A DNA stretch of 64,000 nucleotides from Desulfosporosinus fructosivorans (GCF_004766045.1 NZ_SPQQ01000001.1:434001-498000); one strand, 5' to 3'; shown: positions 1 to 8,349, numbered from the stretch's first letter. Made by a program: numbers and translations. Notes: generated by a model not told the origin, from the sequence alone.

Positions 1-63
1 TTGATAAGTAACTTAATTCCTAAATCTAGATAGTAAGTAATTTAAGGGGAGAAAAACTGTCAT

Positions 64-1620
64 ATGAGCATTTTAAATGTAGAAAGCGTTAGCCATGGTT
101 TTGGTGGACGTAGAATTTTAGAGGATGTTAGCTTTCGCTTATTAAAAGGGGAGCACGTTGGCTTAGTGGGGGCGAACGGGGAAGGGAAATCAACCTTTCT
201 AGATATTATTACAGGAAAGCTCATGCCTGATAAAGGCAAGGTCGAATGGTCAAGTCGAGTTACAGTAGGTTATTTAGATCAACACACAGTCCTGACCCGG
301 GGTAAAACGATCCGGGACGTTCTCAAAGAAGCGTTTCAAGGTATGTTCGATCTGGAAGCGGAGACGCTACAGATTTATGATCGAATGGGAAGTGTCTCGG
401 AAAGTGAAATGAATAAACTCTTGGATGATGTGGGAGAGATTCAGAGCATTCTAGAACACAATGGCTTTTACATGATCGATGCTAAAGTTGAAGAGATTGC
501 CAACGGTCTAGGACTCGGAGAAGTAGGGCTGGACAAAGATGTCGAGGATTTAAGCGGGGGGCAACGTACTAAAGTTTTACTGACGAAGCTCTTGCTCCAA
601 AATCCGAGCATTTTGATTCTAGATGAGCCCACGAACTTTTTGGACGTGGAGCATATTGAGTGGTTGAAGCGCTACCTTAATCAATATGAAAATGCATTTA
701 TTCTCGTTTCCCACGATGTTGCCTTTCTAAATTCCGTGGTCAACCTCATTTATCACGTAGAAAACGCGGGCTTGACTCGCTATACCGGTAACTATGAAGA
801 ATTTATGGCACTCTTTGAAACTCAAAAGGTTCAGGAGATTAAGGCCTATGATAAGCAGCAAAAAGAAGTGGACCGTATGGAAGACTTTATTGCCAAGAAC
901 AAGGCGCGATTTTCAACGACTGGGCGTGCAAAGAGCAGGCAAAAGCAGTTAGAAAAGATGGATCTACTAGATAAACCAAGGGAGAAAATTCAACCGAAGT
1001 TTAAATTTAGAGAAGCGCGGACACCGAGTAAGTTGATTTTTGAAGCGAGGGATCTCGTACTGGGCTATGATGAACCTTTGACAAGCCCTCTGAATTTGAG
1101 GTTAGAACGTGGACAAAAGGTGGCTATCCGTGGGGTCAATGGATTGGGTAAATCCACCTTGTTAAAGACCTTGCTCGGAATTATTCCGCCAGTGTCGGGA
1201 GACCTCGAACTGGGAGATTTTCTCTTCCCAGGTTACTTTGAGCAAGAATCCAGTCACAAGAACTATAACACTGCATTAGATGAAGTCTGGGGTGAATACC
1301 CGGGTCTTTCGAATTCAGAAGTGCGCAGCGCCCTAGCAAGGTGTGGTTTGACCAAGGAACACATCTCAAGCAAGATGATGGTATTAAGCGGCGGAGAAAA
1401 CGCCAAAGTGCGACTCTGTAAACTCATGCTGAAGGATGTGAACTGGTTAGTGCTCGATGAGCCGACCAATCATTTGGATGTGGATGCTAAGGAAGAGCTT
1501 AAGAGAGCGATTACTGAATATAGAGGGACTGTGATTGTCGTTTCTCATGAACCTGAATTCTATGAAGATTGGGTGACTAATGTGTGGAATTTAGAGGAGT
1601 GGACGACTAAAATAGTCTAA
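64..1620 (+). CDS. ABC-F family ATPase (dual ATP-binding protein)
   Basis: This 518-residue protein has two ABC ATPase domains and no membrane segment, the hallmark of the ABC-F class that acts on ribosomes (translation factors or antibiotic-resistance proteins). The first Walker A is GANGEGKST (residues ~36-44), followed by LSGGQ and LDEPTNFLD. The second set is GVNGLGKST near residue 360, LSGGE and LDEPTNHLD. Between them is a charged, probably helical linker (~235-320) that in this class reaches the ribosomal E/P site. The ATG lies 13 nt after AAGGGGA (44-50), a rather long spacing. It stands alone, with a terminator about 210 bp downstream. The subfamily is not determined; a resistance role is possible but unproven. 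Confidence 0.88.
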   Translation: MSILNVESVSHGFGGRRILEDVSFRLLKGEHVGLVGANGEGKSTFLDIITGKLMPDKGKVEWSSRVTVGYLDQHTVLTRGKTIRDVLKEAFQGMFDLEAETLQIYDRMGSVSESEMNKLLDDVGEIQSILEHNGFYMIDAKVEEIANGLGLGEVGLDKDVEDLSGGQRTKVLLTKLLLQNPSILILDEPTNFLDVEHIEWLKRYLNQYENAFILVSHDVAFLNSVVNLIYHVENAGLTRYTGNYEEFMALFETQKVQEIKAYDKQQKEVDRMEDFIAKNKARFSTTGRAKSRQKQLEKMDLLDKPREKIQPKFKFREARTPSKLIFEARDLVLGYDEPLTSPLNLRLERGQKVAIRGVNGLGKSTLLKTLLGIIPPVSGDLELGDFLFPGYFEQESSHKNYNTALDEVWGEYPGLSNSEVRSALARCGLTKEHISSKMMVLSGGENAKVRLCKLMLKDVNWLVLDEPTNHLDVDAKEELKRAITEYRGTVIVVSHEPEFYEDWVTNVWNLEEWTTKIV

Positions 1621-1828
1621 AGAGTTTTAGAGGCTATCTGAGGTTTTTAACTAAAGTCTTGATAGTCTATCTTAAAGAGAGTCAGTGCCTCTCTGTGAAT
1701 TCAAACTGATCAGTCCAAGGTGATTGATGAAGCACGTTACGACGCACATATGAATGAAATAATATGAGGCGGAATTTAGCGGATGCTGGACGGCAACGGG
1801 GTACAACAAATCTAGATTCTATCCATTA
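1621..1828. other. non-coding interval after ABC-F gene
   Basis: No convincing ORF is seen. The interval ends in a strong terminator that sits about 210 bp after the ABC-F stop, so a long 3' UTR or a separate small RNA is possible. No known riboswitch core was recognised. Confidence 0.3.
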
Positions 1829-1874
1829 TCCCCAATATACACAAGGATTAGCTTGTGTATATTGGGGATTTTTT
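1829..1874 (+). terminator. strong intrinsic terminator
   Basis: A perfect 17-bp inverted repeat (1829-1845 with 1852-1868) with loop GATTAG is followed by six T (1869-1874). It would end transcription from the ABC-F side. The remaining ~300 bp up to the response regulator shows only a possible -10 (TATAAT, 2059-2064) without a good -35. Confidence 0.85.
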
Positions 1875-2174
1875 CGTATTCACATTAACCGATGTTTTAG
1901 AGCTAAGTGTTGACGGTGGAATTCTAGCGATATTGGTGTATTGTCAGCATATTTCGTTCTACGATAACTTTCATTCTGAGAAAATCGAGATAATAATAAA
2001 AGGAAGAAATAGCAACTCGATAAGACAAAATCCAACAATTCATACGCAATAAATTTAGTATAATAGCTAATATCAAAATAAATAAATAAAAGGCAAACTT
2101 GTTGAAAGACAAGAACGCAAAGTCATGGCTCTAAAGCCAGTTTGATTATAGATTGAGAAAAGGAGGTGGTAAAT

Positions 2175-2915
2175 TTGTTGCGAGTTAAGACTATAATAGT
2201 AGACGACGAATTTGGAGTATCATTATTACTTGGATCAATCCTTAGTGAGCTTGAAGGCGCTCTGGTTGTTGGAACAGCAGAAAATGCTATTGATGCTATG
2301 AAACTCGTCAAAGACAAAAGCCCAAGTTTAGCTTTCTTGGATATCGAACTGCCGGATATGACGGGAATAGATTTGGCTAAGAATATGAGAGAAATACAGC
2401 CAGATTTGGCTATAGTATTTGTTACCGCACATCAAGAGTACTCGCTTGATGCTTTTAAGGTGTTTGCCTCTGATTATATTTTGAAACCCATCGATAAAGA
2501 ACGGGTAAAAACAACTTTCGCTCACATTCAACAAACCCTAAAAACGCTGGAGAAGGACAATTCAATCACGCAACCCCCTGCGTCTAGAATTTCTATAAAT
2601 CTGGGAAATGAACGGGTCTTTGTAAAGCTCGGTGAGATCTTCTACATCGAAAAAAGTGGTCGCTACACTGTTATTAACGCTGTCAATGGAAAATTTAAAA
2701 CGCGGCAAACCCTGATAGAACTGGAGCAGTACTTAGGGCCTATATTTTTTCGTTCCCATAAATCCTACATCATTAACACTGACCGAATTGAACGAATAGT
2801 CACTTATCCTAATTCATCGTATTACGAAGTTAATTTTGAAAACTATAAAGATAAGGCTTTGCTTAGCCGTGACCGCATACATGAACTTATGAAATATTCA
2901 CATTACAATGTCTAA
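2175..2915 (+). CDS. LytTR-family response regulator (AgrA/LytR type)
   Basis: This response regulator has an N-terminal receiver domain (VDDE near residue 10, phospho-acceptor Asp in FLDIELPD, Lys in YILKPI) and a C-terminal LytTR DNA-binding domain (about residues 135-245, with FYIEKSGRYTVI and FFRSHKSYIIN). TTG 2175 is chosen as start because AGGAGG at 2161-2166 lies 8 nt upstream; the longer GTG start at 2166 would overlap that site. A histidine kinase starts 14 nt after its stop and agrB/agrD-like genes follow. It is therefore inferred to be the output regulator of a peptide-sensing system, probably binding direct repeats near agrB. Confidence 0.88.
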   Translation: MLRVKTIIVDDEFGVSLLLGSILSELEGALVVGTAENAIDAMKLVKDKSPSLAFLDIELPDMTGIDLAKNMREIQPDLAIVFVTAHQEYSLDAFKVFASDYILKPIDKERVKTTFAHIQQTLKTLEKDNSITQPPASRISINLGNERVFVKLGEIFYIEKSGRYTVINAVNGKFKTRQTLIELEQYLGPIFFRSHKSYIINTDRIERIVTYPNSSYYEVNFENYKDKALLSRDRIHELMKYSHYNV

Positions 2916-2929
2916 AAGGGGGAGTAATG

Positions 2930-4279
2930 ATGGATTCAATGCCACTAATACCCTTTTTAGGCAGTTCTGTTCCTGAAAGTTTAATTCTATATTATATGGT
3001 GTTGGTACTAGTAGGTCAAAACGAATCTCTACGCTTTATTATTAGTCTTTCGTTGATAACTTCCCTGTTTTCTTATATCATCCGAGCAATACCAATGATT
3101 TTTGGTATCCATAGCATCTTACAAGTAATATTAATGGTTATTTTATTAAACTCTTTTTTAAAACTTCCCTGGCTAATAGCGTTTGCTGTGATGATACTGA
3201 GCAGTGTGATATTAGGATTGACAGAGGGGATTTTTGTACCTTTTCTTGCTTGGGTTTTTTCCTTAGAGCTACAACAGATTCTCACCGATCCGTTGCTGCG
3301 GATGCTATTCACTTTACCACACGTGATTTTCCTGGCAGTCTTAACCCATATGATTAGAAAACGTCAGTTCCGGGTGCCATTGATTGCACGAATATTGGAA
3401 GTGAATTGTGAGACAGCTAAAAGGACAAGAAAACAGCAAACCTACCTCATTGCCTTATGTCTAATACAAGCGTTAATGCTTGTATTATTAAAGATAAGTT
3501 TTTACGCCTATAGCTCAAGTGTTTATATCAGCCTTACTCTTGATAATTTAGTAGAAATCAGTATCTTTGTCTTAATGGTTGCGGCTTTAGCCACCATTTT
3601 TGTAGCTAATTACTTATTGCAAGTCATAGAACGGGAAGCTAGATTAGAAACGGAATTGCATTATGTCAGGGAAAGACATAACTTAAATCTGCGAGTACAA
3701 GTTGAGCGGCATGATTTTTATAATCATCTTACAGCCATTTACGGATATGTAAAAGAAGGCCATTACGCCCAAGCTGAAGCCTATATTGGAAATTTGTACG
3801 AAACTGTTCGCCATATAGAAAGTCTTTTAAAAATTTATCCCCCGGAATTAGCCGCTATTCTAAGTGTAAAACAGGAGGAAGCGAAAACCAGAGGGATCCG
3901 GTTTCATTGGAAAGTAAATGTGGAGGGTACTACCCTTCCGCTATCACCGGAGGATCTTACACATTTAACCGGTAACTTATTGGACAATGCTCTAGATGCA
4001 GCAAAAGCTAATTGTACTCCAATAGTAGACCTGTCACTCACCTGTAATAAGCTAGGTTTAGAGTTGACAGTCTCTAATAATGGCAACCCCATTCCTCAGA
4101 GTTATAAACAGAATATTTATATCCTAGGGTATACAACTAAAGATGTAAAACAGCATAGTGGTCTAGGACTATATATTATTCAACAAATTATAGATCGCTA
4201 TGATGGTCAATTAGAATTGAAGGAGCCAGAAAATTACTCTGGTGTGGAATTTGTGGCCTATATTCCTTGGCGCAATTAA
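2930..4279 (+). CDS. Sensor histidine kinase, AgrC/GHKL type
   Basis: The N-terminal ~210 residues are strongly hydrophobic with about six membrane segments, as in AgrC-type peptide receptors. Then comes a helical phospho-acceptor region with the H-box ERHDFYNHL (residues ~265) of the Spo0B-like/AgrC group, and a GHKL ATPase domain with the N-box LLDNALDAA and G-box GLGLYIIQQ. ATG codons at 2927 and 2930 are both possible; 2930 is better spaced from AAGGGGGAG. It is cotranscribed with the LytTR regulator and lies upstream of agrB/agrD, so it is the likely receptor for the cyclic peptide encoded there. Confidence 0.87.
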   Translation: MDSMPLIPFLGSSVPESLILYYMVLVLVGQNESLRFIISLSLITSLFSYIIRAIPMIFGIHSILQVILMVILLNSFLKLPWLIAFAVMILSSVILGLTEGIFVPFLAWVFSLELQQILTDPLLRMLFTLPHVIFLAVLTHMIRKRQFRVPLIARILEVNCETAKRTRKQQTYLIALCLIQALMLVLLKISFYAYSSSVYISLTLDNLVEISIFVLMVAALATIFVANYLLQVIEREARLETELHYVRERHNLNLRVQVERHDFYNHLTAIYGYVKEGHYAQAEAYIGNLYETVRHIESLLKIYPPELAAILSVKQEEAKTRGIRFHWKVNVEGTTLPLSPEDLTHLTGNLLDNALDAAKANCTPIVDLSLTCNKLGLELTVSNNGNPIPQSYKQNIYILGYTTKDVKQHSGLGLYIIQQIIDRYDGQLELKEPENYSGVEFVAYIPWRN

Positions 4280-4735
4280 CCAAGGGTTTAAGTAAATAGA
4301 AAAATCCTAATTGATTTATATCGTTTAGCGTTATTGTAGCATTAGATCCATATATTTCCTATATGATGTGGGCAACGTGTAAGAATCGTTACGTAACATG
4401 AAGTAATTGTTGCCTCAAATGCTGTTTCTTGTGCATAAGAAGAAACTGGGGCAGTGCCCTCGGTATATTTATCATGCTATTTCATTGCTTTCTATGCTTT
4501 CAAAAGATTTTTGACTGAAGTATATTGATGAACGTCCATTCTCTACTCCTCTGCTTAGTTACAAGAGAGGACTGTCTTCAACGGATCTAATACATTCTTC
4601 ATATTTTTCAGAGCTGAAAAATAACGGTCTAAGCAACAAAACCTACGAGTCACAACGTGATTCCTACTGGTTGTACATATGATATTGGAACTATATGGAG
4701 TAGGTGGTACGATAGAATTGGAGGGGAAAGAATGA
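4280..4735. other. intergenic region upstream of agrB
   Basis: No ORF is supported here on either strand. In Agr systems the response regulator binds upstream of agrB, so this 456-bp stretch is the natural place for LytTR-box direct repeats, but no clean pair of boxes could be assigned by eye. Confidence 0.3.
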
Positions 4736-5377
4736 ATGAATGAAATTTCAATCCATAAAATGGGACATGCAGTTGGTTTATATGTTGCAAAAAAGATTTC
4801 AAGACTTGACCAAGCAGAATATCTTGAATATGGTGCCGAAATTTTGTTAGGAAGTATTGTCAAGTTGAGTATCATCTTCTTTATCGCAGCCATGATGCAA
4901 GTCGTCCTTGAAGTAGCAGTCTTACTTGTAGTAACTGGGCTGATTCGCACTTTATCTGGTGGAGCGCATTGTTCTGCATATTATAGATGTCTAGTAATAA
5001 GTGCTTTAATATTTACGGCATTGGGTTACATAATTAAAACTGTTTACCCTTTTATTAAGCTATTACCATCAACCGCTTTGCTTGGAATCACAGTATTAGC
5101 AATGTTTTTGTACTGGCACTATGCTCCTCAAGCCCCTCTTAATAAGCCTTTTGAGAACAAAGCTAAAGAATTGGCCTTTCGTTGGTACACTTTAATTGTA
5201 GTGGGCACGCTATCTGCTACGGCAGTTATTGTAGGAACTAGCAATTTGATTGCTTGGACAATGGCATTTGCATTATTATGGCAAGGGTTTACGTTAACAC
5301 CAGCAGGACATAGGTTTATCGGATTATGGGACATTTTACTTACTCTTAAAAAGAAAGGAGGCGAAGCAGAATGTTAA
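4736..5377 (+). CDS. agrB: AgrB-like peptide processing and cyclising membrane protease
   Basis: A 213-residue polytopic membrane protein of the accessory gene regulator B family (PF04647), which cuts the AgrD precursor and forms the macrocycle. The catalytic pair is visible as SGGAHCSAYYRC, with His and Cys seven positions apart, matching the H-x6-C spacing of staphylococcal AgrB. Four or more hydrophobic segments follow. The start ATG at 4736 is 9 nt after GGAGGGG; an ATG at 4732 stops after three codons. Its last codons overlap the agrD-like ORF by 7 nt, implying translational coupling. The kinase/regulator pair lies upstream rather than downstream as in Staphylococcus. Confidence 0.92.
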   Translation: MNEISIHKMGHAVGLYVAKKISRLDQAEYLEYGAEILLGSIVKLSIIFFIAAMMQVVLEVAVLLVVTGLIRTLSGGAHCSAYYRCLVISALIFTALGYIIKTVYPFIKLLPSTALLGITVLAMFLYWHYAPQAPLNKPFENKAKELAFRWYTLIVVGTLSATAVIVGTSNLIAWTMAFALLWQGFTLTPAGHRFIGLWDILLTLKKKGGEAEC

Positions 5378-5496
5378 AATTCGCAACCAAAATTGTATTT
5401 CAAGGATTTGCAGCAGTATTAACTGTCGTGGCAATGACAAGCATTGGGACAACTAGCATGTTTTTAATGTACCAACCGGAACCGCCTAAGAAGTGA
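5371..5496 (+). CDS. agrD: AgrD-like cyclic autoinducer precursor with Ser in place of Cys
   Basis: A 41-residue ORF overlaps the agrB end, with AAAGGAGG at 5354-5361. It has an amphipathic/hydrophobic N-terminal leader (MLKFATKIVFQGFAAVL) and ends TTSMFLMYQPEPPKK. Family members have Cys four residues before the cleavage point and a charged YQPE/P-rich tail. Here the tail is present but the expected ring residue is Ser29, with no Cys in the whole peptide. By analogy to S. aureus AIP-I (ring of five ending in Met), the mature signal is inferred to be a lactone ring S-M-F-L-M with a short TT or longer N-terminal tail. Gene identity is firm from position and motif; ring chemistry is inference. 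Confidence 0.85.
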   Translation: MLKFATKIVFQGFAAVLTVVAMTSIGTTSMFLMYQPEPPKK

Positions 5497-5568
5497 GTTT
5501 AGCAAAAGAGTTTTTCAAACTAGGCAACATATTATCAATGCATAATTGTTGAAGCTTCGGATCCTATT

Positions 5569-5614
5569 CAACAAAAGGGATTGCCTTGAACGTTCAAGGC
5601 AATCCCTTTTGTTG
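5569..5614. terminator. perfect 22-bp inverted repeat after agrD
   Basis: Two perfect 22-nt arms (5569-5590 and 5593-5614) are separated by CG. The 3' arm contains TTTTG, but no clean T-run follows. It probably terminates the agr operon, perhaps in both directions, because the convergent XRE gene ends at 5716. Confidence 0.65.
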
Positions 5615-5715
5615 AGTCTTAGATCATTTAAATTGCTTTCGCTAATTTATCCAAGGTTCCTTCTCGGTTAGCAATTTATTTATATTAAAGAAAAAAAGGC
5701 CTAGGATGGTCTCTC

Positions 5716-6084
5716 CTAATCGCCTTTGCGGTATTTTCTTAGAATAAATTCTTTGAATTCTTCGAGGGCTTTCCTCGCTTCTTCTGGTAGATCTTCCATC
5801 GGATCATCTGAACGGTGGGCGTCTTGAGTATTGTAACCTTGTTCGCTTTCAAGCAAATAAGGAAAATTGCATTTTTCCATTGCAGTATCATCTGTACGAC
5901 CTAATAAGAAGTCAGTAGATACTTCAAAATAATCGGCAATTTTTTGTAGAGTATCATAATCTGGTTTGCGTCTATCGACTTCATATTGTGCATACGTACT
6001 TCGGGACATACAAAATATTTTTGCTAGTTCTTCTTGAGTAAGTCCACGTTTATTTCTTAAATATAGTAGTCTTTTCCCCAGCAT
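5716..6084 (-). CDS. XRE-family transcriptional repressor
   Basis: A 122-residue regulator with an N-terminal helix-turn-helix (LGKRLLYLRNKRGLTQEELA ... MSRSTYAQYEVDRRKP) followed by a short linker and an acidic C-terminal segment ending EFKEFILRKYRKGD, resembling SinR/ImmR-type repressors. The start ATG at 6084 is preceded 10 nt upstream by AAAGGAGG (6095-6102, minus strand); longer frames would overlap that site. It diverges from a second XRE gene at 6242, and the 160 bp between them holds TCGC-N5-GCGA palindromes that are likely its operators. It is probably autorepressed. Ligand or partner unknown. Confidence 0.85.
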   Translation of the reverse strand: MLGKRLLYLRNKRGLTQEELAKIFCMSRSTYAQYEVDRRKPDYDTLQKIADYFEVSTDFLLGRTDDTAMEKCNFPYLLESEQGYNTQDAHRSDDPMEDLPEEARKALEEFKEFILRKYRKGD

Positions 6085-6113
6085 TACGGACATTCCTCCT
6101 TTACTATAGTATA

Positions 6114-6128
6114 GTCGCAATAAGCGAC
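6114..6128. promoter_or_regulatory. operator palindrome next to leftward -10
   Basis: Perfect palindrome GTCGC-AATAA-GCGAC. On the minus strand it directly abuts a TATACT -10-like hexamer in front of the repressor gene, so a protein bound here would block the repressor's own promoter. A half-site TGTCGCGA lies at 6141-6148. Confidence 0.65.
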
Positions 6129-6164
6129 AATTAAAATAAATGTCGCGAATCTCAACAAAGAGTA

Positions 6165-6193
6165 TTGACAGTCGCGAAGTGCGACTGTATTAT
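6165..6193 (+). promoter_or_regulatory. sigma-A promoter with operator in the spacer
   Basis: TTGACA (6165-6170), a 17-nt spacer and TATTAT (6188-6193) form a near-consensus promoter reading toward the 6242 XRE gene. The spacer carries the palindrome AGTCGC-GAAGT-GCGACT (6170-6186), the same motif as at 6114. The divergent XRE repressor is the obvious candidate to bind it. Confidence 0.75.
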
Positions 6194-6241
6194 TAAAATG
6201 AATATTAGTGGCGTAACGCAACCGGATAAAGGGGGGGAAGT

Positions 6242-6442
6242 GTGGCTGAATTTGGCAAGACGAGGCTGTGGCTAATAAAATACCGCGGGGATTTAACGCA
6301 GCAACAAGTTGCAAATAAAGCAGGAATAAGCAGATCATATTATGCAGAATTAGAGTCAGGCAGCAAAAACCCTGGTGTTAAAACTGCTAAAAGACTGGGT
6401 AGCGTTTTAATGTTTGATTGGACGATTTTTTTCAAAACATGA
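6242..6442 (+). CDS. Small XRE-family regulator (Cro-like)
   Basis: A 66-residue protein that is essentially one helix-turn-helix domain (LTQQQVANKAGISRSYYAEL then SGSKNPGVKTAKRLG). The start is GTG 6242, preceded by GGGGGGGA. It is driven by the operator-containing promoter at 6165 and diverges from another XRE gene, an arrangement seen in phage-like cI/cro switches and in integrative elements, although no integrase or phage gene is present nearby. Downstream are a terminator and a Spo0E-like gene. Function beyond DNA binding is unknown. Confidence 0.78.
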   Translation: MAEFGKTRLWLIKYRGDLTQQQVANKAGISRSYYAELESGSKNPGVKTAKRLGSVLMFDWTIFFKT

Positions 6443-6621
6443 AGATTGTCATTAAGATGTATCAAAGTGATAGTTTTCATAGTTTGAAAGGAAAACCTCA
6501 TCCAATAATCGGGTCTAGGTTGAACTGGAGTTAATGGTGAAGAAAGTAAAATAAATATTGGGGGAGGGCTGTTATAGAGCTCTACCCCTTTTGTTTAGCT
6601 CTTCTCTCATTTATAAAACAT

Positions 6622-6659
6622 AAAAGTGGGTCCCCGGTTTTGCCGGGGCCTTACTTTTT
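6622..6659 (+). terminator. intrinsic terminator
   Basis: A GC-rich stem (GGTCCCCGG with CCGGGGCC, one bulged T) is extended by AAAGT/ACTTT and ends in TTTTT (6655-6659). It closes the transcript of the small XRE gene before the Spo0E-like gene. Confidence 0.75.
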
Positions 6660-6701
6660 GGGCGCACTGATCCCCAAATATAAAAATTAACGGAGGAGAG
6701 T

Positions 6702-6905
6702 ATGTCTGAAATCGAAGAATTAATAAATCGAATCGAAGAATTACGCCTAAACATGATTCAGGCAAAAGAGGGAAGAAATTATACGGATCCCGAAGTCATA
6801 GCAACAAGTCAAGCGTTAGATGACGTATTAGACAAGTATCAAGAGATGATAATGAAAAAAGCTGAGCAGGATGACAGAGATAGAGCCCTTGGTGTGGGGC
6901 TCTAA
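6702..6905 (+). CDS. Spo0E-like aspartyl-phosphate phosphatase
   Basis: A 67-residue all-helical protein of the Spo0E family, which removes phosphate from Spo0A~P and so delays sporulation. The family signature S-Q-x-L-D-x-x-L-x-x-Y is present as SQALDDVLDKY at about residues 40-50, and the first helix EELINRIEELRLNMIQA fits the helical hairpin. GGAGGAG lies just before the ATG. It stands alone between two non-coding segments. Which Spo0A step or alternative response regulator it acts on cannot be told from sequence. Confidence 0.85.
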   Translation: MSEIEELINRIEELRLNMIQAKEGRNYTDPEVIATSQALDDVLDKYQEMIMKKAEQDDRDRALGVGL

Positions 6906-7265
6906 TCTTAAATGCCCTGTTCGAGTCCTTAACGAGTGCCCGAAGGCTTGGTGCTAGCCTAGTTTTCTGTAATTTATGGTTAATCTAAACGTGCTGTGTT
7001 ACAATACCCAGTAGTTATAAATTTTTGAGGATAGATTATCATCAAGCTCGGTAATCCTATAAGTGTATGCACAAACTGCTAAAAATTAAGAAGGTTCATA
7101 TAATTATTAGTCAAAGAAATAAAATTACCTTCTTAATCTAAACAAACTTAGCTAGCTAAGTTAATATAATTCATAGTTGAGAATTTAATGAAGTTGCTTG
7201 TTAAAGAAATTATACTTTAAGCTGTCAGTGACTGTTGAGCAACTTTAGGTTATGGAGAAGAAGTA
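6906..7265. other. 360-bp intergenic region with several inverted repeats
   Basis: No ORF is supported. The region contains a motif shared with 30517-30580 (listed separately), a 10-bp inverted repeat TTAAGAAGGT/ACCTTCTTAA (7086-7095, 7127-7136) and the palindrome CTTAGCTAGCTAAG (7147-7160) followed by TATAAT at 7165-7170. The nadD promoter is probably within the last 120 bp. Confidence 0.4.
6918..6974 (+). repeat. copy 1 of a two-copy motif, terminator-like
   Basis: Starts CTGTTCGAGTC and ends GTGCTAGCCTAGTTTTC; the second copy at 30517 has the same ends with a different middle. The end forms a short hairpin AGGCT...AGCCT followed by AGTTTTC. It may be a weak terminator or a small repeat family. 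Confidence 0.45.
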
Positions 7266-7907
7266 ATGGGTGATGAGCAAAAAGGCAAAGTGGATAGGTT
7301 GGGGATTATGGGCGGAACCTTTGACCCAATTCATTTTGGGCATTTGGTTGCTGCAGAAATGGCCCGCAGTATGTTTAATCTAAGTAAAGTGTTGTTCATA
7401 CCGTCTGGAACACCGCCGCATAAAGATAGAAGCGACATTACAGACGCAGGGTTTCGATTCGAAATGATTGAACGTGCTATTCAAGATAATCCAGCGTTTG
7501 GAATTTCTGCCCTCGAACTTGAGAGAAAAGGGCTATCCTATACAGTGGATACGTTGCGCGCTTTGCGGGGCATATATCCTGAGCATGAACTATATTTCAT
7601 TACGGGGTCAGATGTTCTTCGTGAGATTTTTTCTTGGCGTGAAGTAGAAGAGATTTTAAAGATGACCGAGTTTATAGGCGCGGCACGTCCGGGGTTTGAC
7701 GCGAGTGATTTTCTTCTTCAAATCCAGCATAAGCACCCAGAAACACAGGGGAGAATTCATTATTTGGAAGTGCCGGCTTTAGCGATTTCCTCAACAGATA
7801 TTCGATCAAGGGTTAAGCAGGGGTATCCCATTCGCTACCTTTTGCCTGAGCCAGTTCGTCTTTTTATTCAACAACATGGTCTTTATCGTGAAGACAATGT
7901 CTTATAA
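7266..7907 (+). CDS. nadD: Nicotinate-nucleotide adenylyltransferase
   Basis: A 213-residue enzyme that joins ATP and nicotinate mononucleotide to make deamido-NAD, a required step in NAD synthesis. The nucleotidyltransferase signature is clear: GGTFDPIHFGHL near the N-terminus, where HFGH is the (H/T)xGH motif, and ISSTDIRSR near the C-terminus. Length is typical. The ATG at 7266 follows GGAGAAG. It lies upstream of yqeK and rsfS as in most Firmicutes, though here an RRM protein gene and tiny ORFs intervene between nadD and yqeK. Confidence 0.95.
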   Translation: MGDEQKGKVDRLGIMGGTFDPIHFGHLVAAEMARSMFNLSKVLFIPSGTPPHKDRSDITDAGFRFEMIERAIQDNPAFGISALELERKGLSYTVDTLRALRGIYPEHELYFITGSDVLREIFSWREVEEILKMTEFIGAARPGFDASDFLLQIQHKHPETQGRIHYLEVPALAISSTDIRSRVKQGYPIRYLLPEPVRLFIQQHGLYREDNVL

Positions 7908-7981
7908 ATTCGTATACTCTACCCGGATTTGATCATACTAAAAACGATCAAATGAATTAATTCGAAGAGGTGACTATAAAT

Positions 7982-8233
7982 ATGGCAACAACACTTTATG
8001 TCGGAAATCTCCCATGGAATACTACTGCAGAGGAACTTAATGAATTCTTTGCCCCATATGGACAGGTTGAGAGTAGTCGTATTATTACCGATCGTGAAAC
8101 TGGCCGCTCCCGGGGGTTTGGTTTTATCGAAGTGGGAGAAGCAGATGCGGCTCGTATGGCTGAAGAGCTAAATGGCATGGATTATGGTGGACGACCATTG
8201 ACTGTCAATGAGGCTAAACCGAAACAAATTTAA
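7982..8233 (+). CDS. RRM-domain RNA-binding protein
   Basis: An 83-residue protein made of a single RNA recognition motif. RNP2 is LYVGNL (residues 5-10) and RNP1 is RGFGFIEV (about 43-50), as in the small glycine-poor Rbp proteins of cyanobacteria and some Clostridia. ATG 7982 is used because GAGGTGA overlaps the earlier GTG at 7970. A 13-bp hairpin follows at once. It probably binds single-stranded RNA; targets are unknown, and cold-stress roles known from other Rbp proteins are only suggestive. Confidence 0.9.
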   Translation: MATTLYVGNLPWNTTAEELNEFFAPYGQVESSRIITDRETGRSRGFGFIEVGEADAARMAEELNGMDYGGRPLTVNEAKPKQI

Positions 8234-8236
8234 TAT

Positions 8237-8265
8237 ACTAAGGGAGACCTCTGGTCTCCCTTAGT
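8237..8265 (+). terminator. hairpin after RRM gene
   Basis: Perfect 13-bp arms ACTAAGGGAGACC (8237-8249) and GGTCTCCCTTAGT (8253-8265) with a TCT loop. No long T-run follows, so termination strength is uncertain. It is followed by a remnant of the GGGACGGTTCTT-type repeat (~8281-8292). Confidence 0.6.
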
Positions 8266-8349
8266 CGTTCAGGGTGAGAAGGGACGGTTCTTGTGCAAGC
8301 TGGGGGACGATTCTTGCGACTTGCATTTTTGTGTTAAGGAGTGATTCAA

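Noticed and set aside
1621..1828. Possible riboswitch before the terminator at 1829
   Set aside because: No conserved aptamer core of a class I know could be matched, and the next gene is over 300 bp away.
4555..4950. 131-codon minus-strand ORF opposite agrB
   Set aside because: It is the antisense shadow of the agrB 5' half with no ribosome site.
6916..6930. TTCGAGTC resembling a tRNA T-loop (also at 30517)
   Set aside because: The flanking bases do not form a T-stem and no anticodon arm or acceptor stem could be built.
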